Shown piece by piece: positions 41,266-49,863 of a stretch of 64,000 nt of DNA; within the stretch, counting starts at the first letter, position 1, and every line of letters begins with the position of its first letter. Source of the DNA: Sphingomonadales bacterium (GTDB lineage Bacteria > Pseudomonadota > Alphaproteobacteria > Sphingomonadales > Sphingomonadaceae); assembly GCA_016720115.1 (NCBI GenBank), contig JADJXT010000002.1, positions 496,001 through 560,000 on the forward strand. Direction: 5' to 3'. The notes beneath the pieces were generated by a model, which saw only the letters and a program-made list of their open reading frames with translations, had not been told where the DNA came from and searched no databases. The position numbers and the translations under genes were made by a program.

Positions 41266-41898
41266 TTAGGCGCTTTCCTCGTCAATTTCCAGTTCGACGT
41301 CGCCCCCGTCGGGCATATCGCCGCTTTCGACAGCCGAAAGGCCCTGCAAGCCTTCGAGCGCAAGGTCGACCGGATCGAGCAAACCCGCAGCTTTGAGATC
41401 AGCGATTCCCGGCAAGTCACGGCGGGAAGCCAGCCCGAAATGCGTCAAAAATTCGCCCGTTGTCGCATAGATCAGCGGTCGCCCGGGAACTTCGCGTCGA
41501 CCGGCAGGGCGCACCCAGCCCGCTTCCATCAAAACGTCCAGCGTTCCCTTCGAAATCTGCACGCCTCGGATTGCTTCGATCTCCGCACGACTGACAGGCT
41601 CGTGATATGCAATGATAGCCAGCGTTTCGACCGCCGCCCGGCTGAGCTTGCGGCTCTCCTCACGCTCACGACGGAGCAGGTGCGCAAGATCGGCCGCAGT
41701 CTGGAAATGCCAGGTCTTGCCGCGCTTGACGAGTTCAACACCACGCCCCTGATAATGCTCCTCCAGTTTCGCAAGCGCTCCGGGAACATCTACTTCGTCC
41801 CCGACATAGGCACGGATCTGCTCAACGGTCATCGGGGCGTCGGAGGCGAACAAGGTTGCCTCCACTGCCCGAACGGCCGGATCATGTTCGATCATCAT
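41266..41898 (-). CDS. scpB: Segregation and condensation protein B
   Basis: Winged-helix kleisin-associated subunit of the SMC-ScpAB condensin, which compacts and segregates the chromosome. The 210 residues include the start MMIEHDPAVRAVEATLFASD, LSRAAVETLAIIAYHEPVSRA and IRGVQISKGTLDVLMEAGWV, all family hallmarks. The acidic C-terminus is variable. It overlaps scpA by four bases. Confidence 0.96.
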   Translation of the reverse strand: MMIEHDPAVRAVEATLFASDAPMTVEQIRAYVGDEVDVPGALAKLEEHYQGRGVELVKRGKTWHFQTAADLAHLLRREREESRKLSRAAVETLAIIAYHEPVSRAEIEAIRGVQISKGTLDVLMEAGWVRPAGRREVPGRPLIYATTGEFLTHFGLASRRDLPGIADLKAAGLLDPVDLALEGLQGLSAVESGDMPDGGDVELEIDEESA

Positions 41899-42692
41899 TT
41901 GGCTGCCCCTGCGCTTCGTTTCACCATCAGTGGTGCAAAGCTTGTTTCCTGCTGCAATTCCACCCTGCCCTGCTTTGCAAGCTCCAGCATAGCAAGGAAA
42001 CTGGAAGCGAGCGCCGAGCGGCGCAGCGCAGGCTCCGCATCATGCGGCAGAAATGCCTCCAACCGCGTCCAGTCCAGCGCATGGCCCAGCATCGCCGAAA
42101 CACGGTCGAGCGCCTCTTCCAGCGTCATGACCGCACGGCGTTTGACGACGTGCATCACGGGCGCATTGCGCGCCTGGATTTGGCCATAAGCCGACAAAAG
42201 TTCAAAGAAGTTGCAGTCCCAGTCAGTGGTGCGGACGACGCGCAGCCCTTCGGGTGCGCCGTGCAAAAATATGTCGCGCCCGATGCGGTCGCGCGCCATC
42301 AGCCGCGCTCCGCTTTCGCGCATCGCGTTCAAGCGCTCGAGCCGCAATTGCAGGCGCAGCGCCAGTTCTTCGGGCGACGGATCGATTTCCGGATCCTTGG
42401 GCAGCAACAGCGCCGATTTCAGGTAGGCAAGCCATGCCGCCATCACCAGATAGTCGGCAGCAAGCTCCAGCTTCAGCGCCCGTGCATTCTCTATGAACCC
42501 GAGATATTGCTCGACCAGTTGGAGGATCGAAATCTGGCGGAGGTCGACCTTCTGCGTGCGGGCGAGCGTGAGTAGAAGGTCCAGCGGCCCTTCCCACCCA
42601 TCAATCTCGATTGTCAGCCGTTCGTCGCCTTCGTCGGCAACGGCAAGCACCGCATCGGGAGCGTCAAATGCGAAGTCGTCGTCTAGGCCCAT
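41895..42692 (-). CDS. scpA: Segregation and condensation protein A
   Basis: Kleisin that closes the SMC ring. The 265 residues show the conserved GWEGPLDLLLTLARTQKVDL, ISILQLVEQYLGFI and YLVMAAWLAYLKSALLLP segments and the C-terminal winged helix. Its start overlaps the nagZ stop by ten bases, so nagZ-scpA-scpB are coupled, and the tat genes follow after a 69-base gap. Confidence 0.96.
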   Translation of the reverse strand: MGLDDDFAFDAPDAVLAVADEGDERLTIEIDGWEGPLDLLLTLARTQKVDLRQISILQLVEQYLGFIENARALKLELAADYLVMAAWLAYLKSALLLPKDPEIDPSPEELALRLQLRLERLNAMRESGARLMARDRIGRDIFLHGAPEGLRVVRTTDWDCNFFELLSAYGQIQARNAPVMHVVKRRAVMTLEEALDRVSAMLGHALDWTRLEAFLPHDAEPALRRSALASSFLAMLELAKQGRVELQQETSFAPLMVKRSAGAAK

Positions 42693-43747
42693 GACGCGCC
42701 GGTTTCTGCATTGGTTGCCTTTTCCTGCGCGATATGCGCAGCAAGGCTTAGCAGTTCGTCCCGCTTGGCAAGCAGATGGTCGAGCCGCTGCTGGTCGAAT
42801 GCGACGGAAGGCAGCGCCTCAGTTGCGGCATCGAACCTTCGGCGCGCCGCATCGGAAATGTCGGGCAACCTTTCTGCAATTGCCACCATCTCGTCAAACC
42901 GCCCCCAGCAGTTGAGCGCGACATCGCAGCCCGCCGCGATACAGTTCACCGCATGGCTGGGCACGTCGCCTTTCAGCGCCTTCATCTCCAGATCATCGCT
43001 CATCAACAAACCGTCAAAGCCGATTTTATCCCGAATGATGTCGTGAATGACGGTCGGCGACATGGTGGCGCAACGTTCGCCATCCCAGGCATCATAGACC
43101 AGATGCGCCGTCATCCCCATGCTGGCGGAATTGAGTGCACGGAACGGTGCGATATCCTGTTCGAGTTCCTCGCGCGTTGCATGAACATGCGGAAGTTCGA
43201 AATGGCTGTCGACTACCGCACGGCCATGTCCAGGCATATGCTTGACAACGCCTGCCGCCCCGCCCTTGTGCATGCCATCGAGCACCGCCCTGCCAAGCGC
43301 CGCAACCCGCATGGGATCCGATCCCATTGCCCGATCGCCAATGGCTGGCGTCGTATCGGGAACGCGGACGTCCAGAACCGGAAGGAAATTGGCCGTGATG
43401 CCAGCCTGGTTGAGCACCAGCCCCAGCGCTTCGGCGTTGACCCGTGCAGCCTCAATCGCGGTCATGGCCGAAATATCGTAAAGCGCATCAAACGCCGAAC
43501 CTGACGGGAAGTTGGGCCAAATCGGCGGCTGCATCCGCATCACGCGCCCGCCCTCCTGATCGACAAAGATCAGAACATCGTCGCGTCCGTGAAGCGAGCG
43601 CAGCGCATCCGTGAGTGCGCGCAGTTGATCCCGATCGCGGATATTGCGCCTGAAAAGCGTGTAGCCGACTGGATCAACTTCAGCGAACAAGGCGCACTCA
43701 TCGGAGGTCAGTTCTTCGCCGGACAGCCCGAAGATGACAGGTTTCAT
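42683..43747 (-). CDS. nagZ: Beta-N-acetylhexosaminidase (peptidoglycan recycling)
   Basis: GH3 enzyme removing GlcNAc from cytosolic anhydromuropeptides. The 354 residues contain KHMPGHGRAVVDSHFELP with the catalytic His-containing loop, DQEGGRVMRM, and LLMSDDLEMKAL with the nucleophile Asp (family motif SDDL). There is no signal peptide, as expected for a cytosolic enzyme. It overlaps scpA by ten bases. A terminator lies between it and the upstream SPOR gene. Confidence 0.96.
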   Translation of the reverse strand: MKPVIFGLSGEELTSDECALFAEVDPVGYTLFRRNIRDRDQLRALTDALRSLHGRDDVLIFVDQEGGRVMRMQPPIWPNFPSGSAFDALYDISAMTAIEAARVNAEALGLVLNQAGITANFLPVLDVRVPDTTPAIGDRAMGSDPMRVAALGRAVLDGMHKGGAAGVVKHMPGHGRAVVDSHFELPHVHATREELEQDIAPFRALNSASMGMTAHLVYDAWDGERCATMSPTVIHDIIRDKIGFDGLLMSDDLEMKALKGDVPSHAVNCIAAGCDVALNCWGRFDEMVAIAERLPDISDAARRRFDAATEALPSVAFDQQRLDHLLAKRDELLSLAAHIAQEKATNAETGASWA

Positions 43748-43850
43748 GACTGGACCGAACTCCGAATATTCCGCCCGAGAGGCTAGGTCAGCTTCGCTCT
43801 ACTGGCAAGCACGCAGCCTCCCCGAGCCTGTGAAACCTGTGTAAAACCGG

Positions 43851-43889
43851 TAAAAAATAGGCCGTGGAGCGATGCCCCGCTCCACGGCC
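43851..43889 (-). terminator. Rho-independent terminator after the SPOR gene
   Basis: GGCCGTGGAGC (43860-43870) and GCTCCACGGCC (43879-43889) form a perfect 11-bp stem with an 8-base loop. On the minus strand it is followed by TATTTTTTA (complement of 43851-43859). It ends the argS-SPOR transcript before nagZ. Confidence 0.9.
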
Positions 43890-43935
43890 AAAAATGCCTT
43901 CATTCCCCAATGAAGGCAAATACGCCTTTCGGCGA

Positions 43936-44598
43936 TTACTTGACCACCATGCAATTCTCGCCAGCCGCCTTCAGCTTGGCGCACAGTTGCTGGGCAGCCG
44001 CCGGATTGGCGGTCACTGCCTGCAGTCGATAAACTTTGCGTCCGCCCTCGGCAGCACCTTCGGCGATGCGACGGTTGAGGCCGGAAAGGAAGCCAAAGCG
44101 CTTGCCCATTGCAGCCCAGGCCTGGTCTGCCTTGGCAGAATCGCTAAATGCACCCAGCTGGACGAAGCCCGAGCCGGCGGGAGCGGGGCCGGCCTTTACC
44201 GGTGCTGCGCCCGGAGCCTGCTGTGTCGCCTGCGCGGCAGCCTTTGCCTTGGCAGGATCGATCGACACCTCAACCTTCTTGCCTTCGCTGGCGGCAAAAG
44301 CGGCATCGCCTTCACCTTCGAAATTCTTGCCTTCGCGGTCGGCAGGCGCGACTTTGTAGTCGCCTTCCTGCGCGGCAATCAGTTCGCCATTACCCGAAGC
44401 ACCGCCGGACTGATTGCGCTGTATCCAGTAAATGCCGCCGACAATGGCAGCGAGCAACGCAAGCCCGCCCAGCACAAGTCCGGCGACCTTCAACGGTGAA
44501 GCGCTTTCCTCATATTCATAACCATCGGCTGTCTCGAGCCAGGGCAGGCGATCGGGATCGTCCAGGCCCAAATCTTCGTCGCGATCATTATCTGTCAT
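43936..44598 (-). CDS. SPOR domain membrane protein
   Basis: A 220-residue bitopic protein: an acidic cytosolic start (MTDNDRDEDLGLDDPDRLPW), one helix (VAGLVLGGLALLAAIVGGIY), an Ala/Pro/Lys-rich linker and a C-terminal SPOR domain (GSGFVQLGAFSDSAKADQAW to LCAKLKAAGENCMVVK). Such proteins localise to the septum by binding denuded glycans. Position after argS and before nagZ is common in alphaproteobacteria. Its start lies 32 bases after the argS stop. Confidence 0.92.
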   Translation of the reverse strand: MTDNDRDEDLGLDDPDRLPWLETADGYEYEESASPLKVAGLVLGGLALLAAIVGGIYWIQRNQSGGASGNGELIAAQEGDYKVAPADREGKNFEGEGDAAFAASEGKKVEVSIDPAKAKAAAQATQQAPGAAPVKAGPAPAGSGFVQLGAFSDSAKADQAWAAMGKRFGFLSGLNRRIAEGAAEGGRKVYRLQAVTANPAAAQQLCAKLKAAGENCMVVK

Positions 44599-44630
44599 CG
44601 CACATATTCCCTCTGGTCACTTCCACGGTG

Positions 44631-46367
44631 TTACATCTGCGTTGCAGCTTCCACGCCCATCAATCGCAGTCCGTTTCGAATAACCTGCCCGACTTTATCG
44701 GCCAAGAAAAGTCTCGCACTGCTCAATTCTGGGGATTGTGCCAATATGAAGCGCTTGTCCGGCTGGTCGTTACCGAGGTTCCAATAGGCATGGAAAGCAG
44801 CCGCAAGGTCGCCAAGGAAGAAGGCGATACGATGCGGTTCTCCGGCCTTGGCAGCCGCCTCGACTATGCGGGGGAAGTTTGCGGCCTCACGCACCAGCGC
44901 GATTTCTTCCTGCCCAAGAAGCCCCAGATGCTCGCTCGACGGACGAAACCCTTCTTCAGATTCGGCCTTGCGCAGCGTCGAGCAAATCCGGGCGTGGGCA
45001 TATTGCACGTAAAATACCGGATTGTCTTTCGAAGCCTCAACAACCTTGGCGAAATCGAAATCCATTTGCGCATCTGCCTTGCGCGTCAGCATGGTGAAGC
45101 GAACGACATCCTTGCCCACTTCGCGAACGACATCGGCCAGCGTGACGAAATTGCCCGCCCGCTTCGACATCTTGATCGGCTCTCCGCCGCGCAGCAGCCG
45201 CACCATTTGCACCAGCTTCACGTCAAATTCGACCTTGCCTTCGGTCAATGCAGCAACCGCCGCCTTGATGCGTTTGACTGTCCCTGCATGGTCAGCGCCC
45301 CAGATATCGATCAGCCAGTCGGCTTTTTGCGCCTTCTGGAAGTGATAGGCCATGTCGGCACCGAAATAGGTCCAGCTGCCATCCGATTTGCGGATCGGGC
45401 GATCCTGATCGTCGCCAAATTCGGTAGATTTGAAAAGCGGAAGGGTCACCGGTTCCCAATCGGGATCGGGCTCGCCCTTGGGCGGTTCGAGTTCGCCATC
45501 ATAAACCAGACCGCGCTCACGCAGGAAGGCTTCGGCGGCTTCGGGTTTTTTCGCGCGCTGCACCTCGGCTTCCGAAGCGAAAATATCGTGATGGATGCCC
45601 AGCAAGCCGAGATCCGAGCTGATCATGTCCATCATCATCGCAACCGCAGCCTGGCGGAAAGGCACCAGCCATTCTGCTTCGGGCGCGGCGACGAATTTGT
45701 CCCCATATTCTGTTGCCAGTTTCTGCCCCACCGGAACCAGATAATCGCCGGGATAGAGCCCTTCCGGGATATCGCCCACATCTTCACCCTGCGCCTCGCG
45801 GTAGCGCAGGTGCGCAGAACGTGCGAGGACATCGACCTGTCCGCCGGCATCGTTGACATAATATTCGCGGGTCACCTTATAGCCCGCATATTGCAGCAAA
45901 TTCGCGAGTGCATCACCCACCACCGCGCCGCGACAATGCCCCATGTGCATCGGGCCCGTCGGGTTTGCCGAAACATATTCGACATTCACGGTTTTGTCCG
46001 TGCCGAGCGTCGAGCCCCCGTAATCATCGCCCTGGTCGGCAATCGCCTGCAGTTCCGCCAGCCAGACTGATGCTTCAAGTTTCAGGTTGAGGAAACCGGG
46101 CCCAGCAATTTCGACGCCGATAACACCCTGAACCTTACGCAGCTCTCCAGCAATCGCTTCGGCAAGCGCGCGCGGATTGGTGCCTGCGGGCTTTGCTAGC
46201 ACCATCGCGGCATTGGTCGCGAGGTCGCCATGCGACGGATCGCGCGGCGGCTCCACGGTAACAGCCTTGCGGTCGATGCCGTGCGGCAACGTACCGGCGG
46301 TTTCAAGCGTATCGAGCGCTGCGTTCACATGGACAGCGAATTGGGCGAAGAGAGTCACTTTTTGCAT
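44631..46367 (-). CDS. argS: Arginyl-tRNA synthetase
   Basis: Class I synthetase charging tRNA-Arg. From the ATG at 46367 (MQKVTLFAQF) it has 578 residues. The HIGH-type motif is HMGH at 141-144 (NPTGPMHMGHCRG) and KMSKS-type is IKMSKRAGN. The C-terminal anticodon-binding DALR domain ends in GLRLMGVEAATQM. The Add1 N-terminal domain is normal. An AGGAA stands very close to the ATG, so initiation could be moderate. It probably shares a transcript with the SPOR gene. Confidence 0.98.
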   Translation of the reverse strand: MQKVTLFAQFAVHVNAALDTLETAGTLPHGIDRKAVTVEPPRDPSHGDLATNAAMVLAKPAGTNPRALAEAIAGELRKVQGVIGVEIAGPGFLNLKLEASVWLAELQAIADQGDDYGGSTLGTDKTVNVEYVSANPTGPMHMGHCRGAVVGDALANLLQYAGYKVTREYYVNDAGGQVDVLARSAHLRYREAQGEDVGDIPEGLYPGDYLVPVGQKLATEYGDKFVAAPEAEWLVPFRQAAVAMMMDMISSDLGLLGIHHDIFASEAEVQRAKKPEAAEAFLRERGLVYDGELEPPKGEPDPDWEPVTLPLFKSTEFGDDQDRPIRKSDGSWTYFGADMAYHFQKAQKADWLIDIWGADHAGTVKRIKAAVAALTEGKVEFDVKLVQMVRLLRGGEPIKMSKRAGNFVTLADVVREVGKDVVRFTMLTRKADAQMDFDFAKVVEASKDNPVFYVQYAHARICSTLRKAESEEGFRPSSEHLGLLGQEEIALVREAANFPRIVEAAAKAGEPHRIAFFLGDLAAAFHAYWNLGNDQPDKRFILAQSPELSSARLFLADKVGQVIRNGLRLMGVEAATQM

Positions 46368-46421
46368 TTCCTGAATGGATGTCGTGCGGCAGGTCTTGCT
46401 GCCCCCTAGTCCATGCAACGG

Positions 46422-46448
46422 AAAAGAAAAAGGGGGCCGGACGGCCCC
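46422..46448 (-). terminator. Terminator after the lipoprotein gene
   Basis: On the minus strand GGGGCC (complement of 46443-46448) pairs with GGCCCC (46433-46438), followed by TTTTTCTTTT. It separates the lipoprotein ending at 46464 from argS. The stem is short but GC-only and the T tract is good. Confidence 0.75.
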
Positions 46449-46463
46449 TGTCCGGGCGCGCCC

Positions 46464-47108
46464 TTATCGGGTCACATTATATCGGAGCTGATCCTCGGTC
46501 AGCTGGAAGCCGATCAGCAATTCAAAGCTCGCGCGCTGGATTGCGGCACGCACTTCAGGATCGGCCATGGGGTCCAGCGCCGCGTCGGCATCGCCGCCTT
46601 TACGTTTTTTCGTTATTTTCTGGACAATTTCGGGCGGAAGCGCCGCAGAAGCCGGATCGATGTAACTGGCAGCCTTGGCCGGAGCACTGGCGCGCTCCTG
46701 CCCATCGGCAAAGTTCAGTGTGACTTGCCCGATGCGCTTAGCGACGACGGCTGTACCGCCCTGCACCACAGTCGAGAAATAGGGCAAGGTTACCGAGCGC
46801 GCACCGCTGGCGCTGGCGCGGCGTGCCTGCACTTCGAAATCGGCAGCCGAATAGATTTTCTCACCCGCAGCGTTGCACGATGAGCGAACCTTGGTGATGT
46901 TTGCCACCACATCGACCGAATCCGCAGTCTGGTTGGCACCTGAATAGAACAGCGTGATGTCACCCGTGCCTTCGGCCACGGCAACCGTCGGGCAGCCGGT
47001 TCGGGTTGCCGTAAATCCCACGCCCGAGCTCACGTCCAGATCGCCATCGCCTGCGCATCCTGCGAGTGCGAGCGCAGCCAGCGGCAAAGCGAAACGGACA
47101 GAATTCAT
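46464..47108 (-). CDS. Hypothetical lipoprotein
   Basis: A 214-residue product from the ATG at 47108 (MNSVRFALPLAALALAGC) with lipobox LALAGC. The body is beta-rich with two conserved-looking Cys (TRTGCPTVAVAEG and VRSSCNAAGEK) that could form a disulfide. FYSGANQTADSVDVVANITK suggests an immunoglobulin-like strand pattern. The C-terminus is helical. I do not recognise the family. It stands alone, divergent from ispH, with its own terminator. Confidence 0.8.
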   Translation of the reverse strand: MNSVRFALPLAALALAGCAGDGDLDVSSGVGFTATRTGCPTVAVAEGTGDITLFYSGANQTADSVDVVANITKVRSSCNAAGEKIYSAADFEVQARRASASGARSVTLPYFSTVVQGGTAVVAKRIGQVTLNFADGQERASAPAKAASYIDPASAALPPEIVQKITKKRKGGDADAALDPMADPEVRAAIQRASFELLIGFQLTEDQLRYNVTR

Positions 47109-47222
47109 GGGCATTTTCCCTTCGAGCAATTTTGGGCCGTTTGACCTCGCAGGGTCTTTATCGGCGCTTCCCTAACTGTGCAACAAGGGAAAGTCCTTGG
47201 CCAGACGCGCGACACTATCTAA

Positions 47223-48206
47223 ATGACATTGCCGATGACTGAACAAAATTCTTCCAAACCGCCGCTTACGATTTTGCTGGCCGCTCCGCGCGGCTTTTGT
47301 GCGGGCGTCGATCGCGCGATCCAGATAGTCGAGCGGGCGCTGGAGCAATATGGCGCGCCCGTCTATGTCCGTCACGAAATCGTCCACAACAAATTCGTTG
47401 TCGACAGCCTCAAGGCAAAGGGCGCAGTTTTCGTCGACGAACTGGACGAGGTACCCGCCGACGCACATGTCGTCTTTTCAGCCCACGGCGTCCCCAAATC
47501 GGTGCCAGTTGACGCCGAAAACCGTGGTCTTTCCTATCTTGACGCAACCTGCCCGCTCGTTTCCAAAGTGCATCGTCAAGCCGAACGGCAGGTAGAATCC
47601 GGACGGCACATCCTGTTCATTGGCCACCGTGGACATCCCGAAGTCATCGGGACGTTCGGGCAGGTTCCCGCAGGGACGATGACGTTGGTGGAAACGATCG
47701 AAGACGCCGAGGCGCTGGAACCGACCGATGCGGCCAATCTGGCGTTCCTTACGCAGACGACCCTGTCAGTCGACGATACCGCAGACATCGTCGCGACCCT
47801 GCAGCGACGCTTTCCGGGAATTGTAGGCCCAAAAGGCGAGGACATCTGCTATGCGACGTCCAATCGCCAGGCGGCGGTTAAGGCGATTGCCGGGCGTTGC
47901 GGCCTGGTGCTCGTCATTGGTGCGCCAAACAGCTCGAACTCGCTTCGGCTAGTCGAGGTCGCCGAGCGTGCGGGCACGCCTGCCCGCCTCGTTCAGCGGG
48001 CCGACGAAGTCGACTTCGCATGGCTGGAGGGCATTGAAACGCTTGGGGTTACCGCCGGAGCGTCGGCACCGGAAGTTTTGGTACGCCAATTCATGGACCG
48101 CATCTCGGAACGGTTCGACGTCAGCGAAGAGCAGGTTGTCACTGCGGAAGAAAGCATAACCTTCAAACTGCCGCGAGAGCTGACAGCCGCGGCTGACGCT
48201 GCCTGA
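47223..48206 (+). CDS. ispH: 4-hydroxy-3-methylbut-2-enyl diphosphate reductase
   Basis: Last step of the MEP pathway: a 4Fe-4S enzyme reducing HMBPP to IPP and DMAPP. Three cluster-binding Cys are in place: Cys26 (RGFCAGVDRA), Cys110 (LDATCPLVSKVH) and Cys209 (EDICYATSNRQ). FSAHGVP and TLGVTAGASAPE are also diagnostic. 327 residues; an alternative ATG is four codons in. It leads the ispH-thrB-rnhA set; the stop overlaps the thrB start (TGATG). Confidence 0.98.
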   Translation: MTLPMTEQNSSKPPLTILLAAPRGFCAGVDRAIQIVERALEQYGAPVYVRHEIVHNKFVVDSLKAKGAVFVDELDEVPADAHVVFSAHGVPKSVPVDAENRGLSYLDATCPLVSKVHRQAERQVESGRHILFIGHRGHPEVIGTFGQVPAGTMTLVETIEDAEALEPTDAANLAFLTQTTLSVDDTADIVATLQRRFPGIVGPKGEDICYATSNRQAAVKAIAGRCGLVLVIGAPNSSNSLRLVEVAERAGTPARLVQRADEVDFAWLEGIETLGVTAGASAPEVLVRQFMDRISERFDVSEEQVVTAEESITFKLPRELTAAADAA

Positions 48207-49174
48207 TGGCCGTTTATACACAGGTCAGTGCAGAAACTGCCTCGAAGCTTTTGGCGCGCTATGACGTCGGCGCGCTGGTTTCGCTGAAGGGCATCGCTGA
48301 AGGTGTGGAGAACAGCAATTATCTGCTGGAAACAGACCGTGCACGTTTCATTTTGACGCTTTATGAAAACCGCGTCGATCCTGCAGACCTGCCCTATTTT
48401 CACAATTTGCTGGCACATTTGCATCGGGCTGGATCTCCGGTGCCGCGTTTCATCGATGATCGCAATGGCCACTGGCTTCAGGACGTAAACGGCAAAAAGG
48501 CCTGCCTGATCGAATTCCTGCCGGGCATTTCGGTTTCTGAACCTACGGCTGCACAAGCCGAAGCCGTGGGCAAAAGCCTTGCCAGGATGCACGTCGCGGT
48601 GGCTGATTTTGCGGAAGCCAAGCCCAACCCGCTGGGACAATCGAGCTGGAAGCCGCTGTTCGAGCGCTGCGACGCAACTGCGGCCGACGGGTTGCAGCCG
48701 GGTTTATACAACGATGTCGCGGGAGAATGCGACTGGCTTGAAACGAACTGGCCTGAAGGGCTGCCGCTTACGGCTGTGCATACCGACCTGTTTCCGGACA
48801 ATGTTCTGTTTCGGGGCGATGATGTGGGCGGGCTTATCGATTTCTATTTCGCCTGCACCGATTTCAGGGCTTTTGATCTTGCGGTGACGCACGCAGCCTG
48901 GTGTTTCAACAGCGACGGCGATGAATTTCATCCAGACGTCAGTACCGCGCTGATCGCTGGCTATCTGTCGGTTCTTAAGCTGACTGCCGAAGAAAAACGC
49001 GCATTCCCGGTGCTCGCACGCGGCGCATCGCTGCGCTTTCTGTTGACGCGGCTATATGACTGGATCAACACCCCGGCAGATGCGCTGGTCACGCGGAAAG
49101 ATCCGCTGGCGTTCCATCGAAGGTTGCAATTTTACAGGAATGTGGACAGCGCCGACCTGTTCGGAACGGTATAA
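48206..49174 (+). CDS. thrB: Homoserine kinase
   Basis: Phosphorylates homoserine in threonine synthesis. It belongs to the choline-kinase/APH-like type rather than the GHMP type of E. coli: EGVENSNYLLET at the N-terminus, ACLIEFLPG hinge, VHTDLFPDNVLF (catalytic Asp) and GLIDFYFACTDFRAFDLAV. 322 residues. Its TAA overlaps the rnhA ATG by one base, and it overlaps ispH by one base. Confidence 0.96.
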   Translation: MAVYTQVSAETASKLLARYDVGALVSLKGIAEGVENSNYLLETDRARFILTLYENRVDPADLPYFHNLLAHLHRAGSPVPRFIDDRNGHWLQDVNGKKACLIEFLPGISVSEPTAAQAEAVGKSLARMHVAVADFAEAKPNPLGQSSWKPLFERCDATAADGLQPGLYNDVAGECDWLETNWPEGLPLTAVHTDLFPDNVLFRGDDVGGLIDFYFACTDFRAFDLAVTHAAWCFNSDGDEFHPDVSTALIAGYLSVLKLTAEEKRAFPVLARGASLRFLLTRLYDWINTPADALVTRKDPLAFHRRLQFYRNVDSADLFGTV

Positions 49175-49611
49175 TGAAAAAAGTCGATATTTTCACCGAC
49201 GGTGCCTGCAAAGGAAACCCCGGCCCTGGCGGCTGGGGCGTTGTTGTGCGCTATGGAAAACACGAAAAGGAAATTTCGGGCAACGATCCTGATACGACCA
49301 ACAACCGGATGGAAATGACGGCGGCGATCCAGGCGCTGAATATGCTGATAGAACCTTGCGTGATCACGCTGCACACCGACAGCAAATATGTGCTCGACGG
49401 TATAACGAAATGGGTCGCGGGCTGGCAACGTAACGGCTGGAAAAATGCTTCGAAACAGCCGGTTCGCAACGCAGACCTATGGCACGAGCTTATCGAAGCC
49501 ACCGCGCGGCATAAGATCGAGTGGGTCTGGGTCAAGGGCCATAGCGGCCATCCCGAAAATGAACGGGCCGATCGACTGGCGAGCGAGGCTGCCGAATCGA
49601 TCGGGAAATAA
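49174..49611 (+). CDS. rnhA: Ribonuclease HI
   Basis: Cleaves RNA of RNA:DNA hybrids. The 145 residues contain FTDGACKGNPGPGGWG and the DEDD site: Asp9, Glu47, Asp69 and Asp133, with His123 in KGHSGHPENERADRLA. It shares a base with the end of thrB. It is convergent with the YegP-like gene with no bases between the stops. Confidence 0.98.
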   Translation: MKKVDIFTDGACKGNPGPGGWGVVVRYGKHEKEISGNDPDTTNNRMEMTAAIQALNMLIEPCVITLHTDSKYVLDGITKWVAGWQRNGWKNASKQPVRNADLWHELIEATARHKIEWVWVKGHSGHPENERADRLASEAAESIGK

Positions 49612-49785
49612 TCAGGCGTCGCGGACTTCCGCGCCCGGTCCGTTTTTCTGAATGGAGTCAATCGCATTTTTCGCCGAGGCTTTGCTCTTATAGCCTTCGG
49701 TCCAGAAAATCGTTTCGCTGTTATATTTGAAATAGGCGACATATTCGCCAGCTTTGTTCTGCTTGATCTCGAAATAATGCGCCAT
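49612..49785 (-). CDS. YegP-like (DUF1508) small protein
   Basis: A 57-residue single-domain protein from the ATG at 49785: HYFEIKQNKAGEYVAYFKYN, ending in IFWTEGYKSKASAKNAIDSI. This is the repeat unit of the YegP/UPF0339 family; E. coli YegP has two units. AAAGGGA lies upstream of the ATG. Function is unknown (an association with stress or DNA damage has been proposed in some members). It is transcribed after the DauA-like gene with a 78-base gap. Confidence 0.9.
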   Translation of the reverse strand: MAHYFEIKQNKAGEYVAYFKYNSETIFWTEGYKSKASAKNAIDSIQKNGPGAEVRDA

Positions 49786-49863
49786 GACGATTCCCTTTCC
49801 CGGCAACCAACTGCTTTCCTTCTACCAGCGCGTAAGGCGCATGCAACATAGCGGCACGTAAAA

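Noticed and set aside
44148..46070. 640-codon plus-strand open frame opposite argS
   Set aside because: Antisense to a complete argS with all motifs; composition is typical of a shadow frame.
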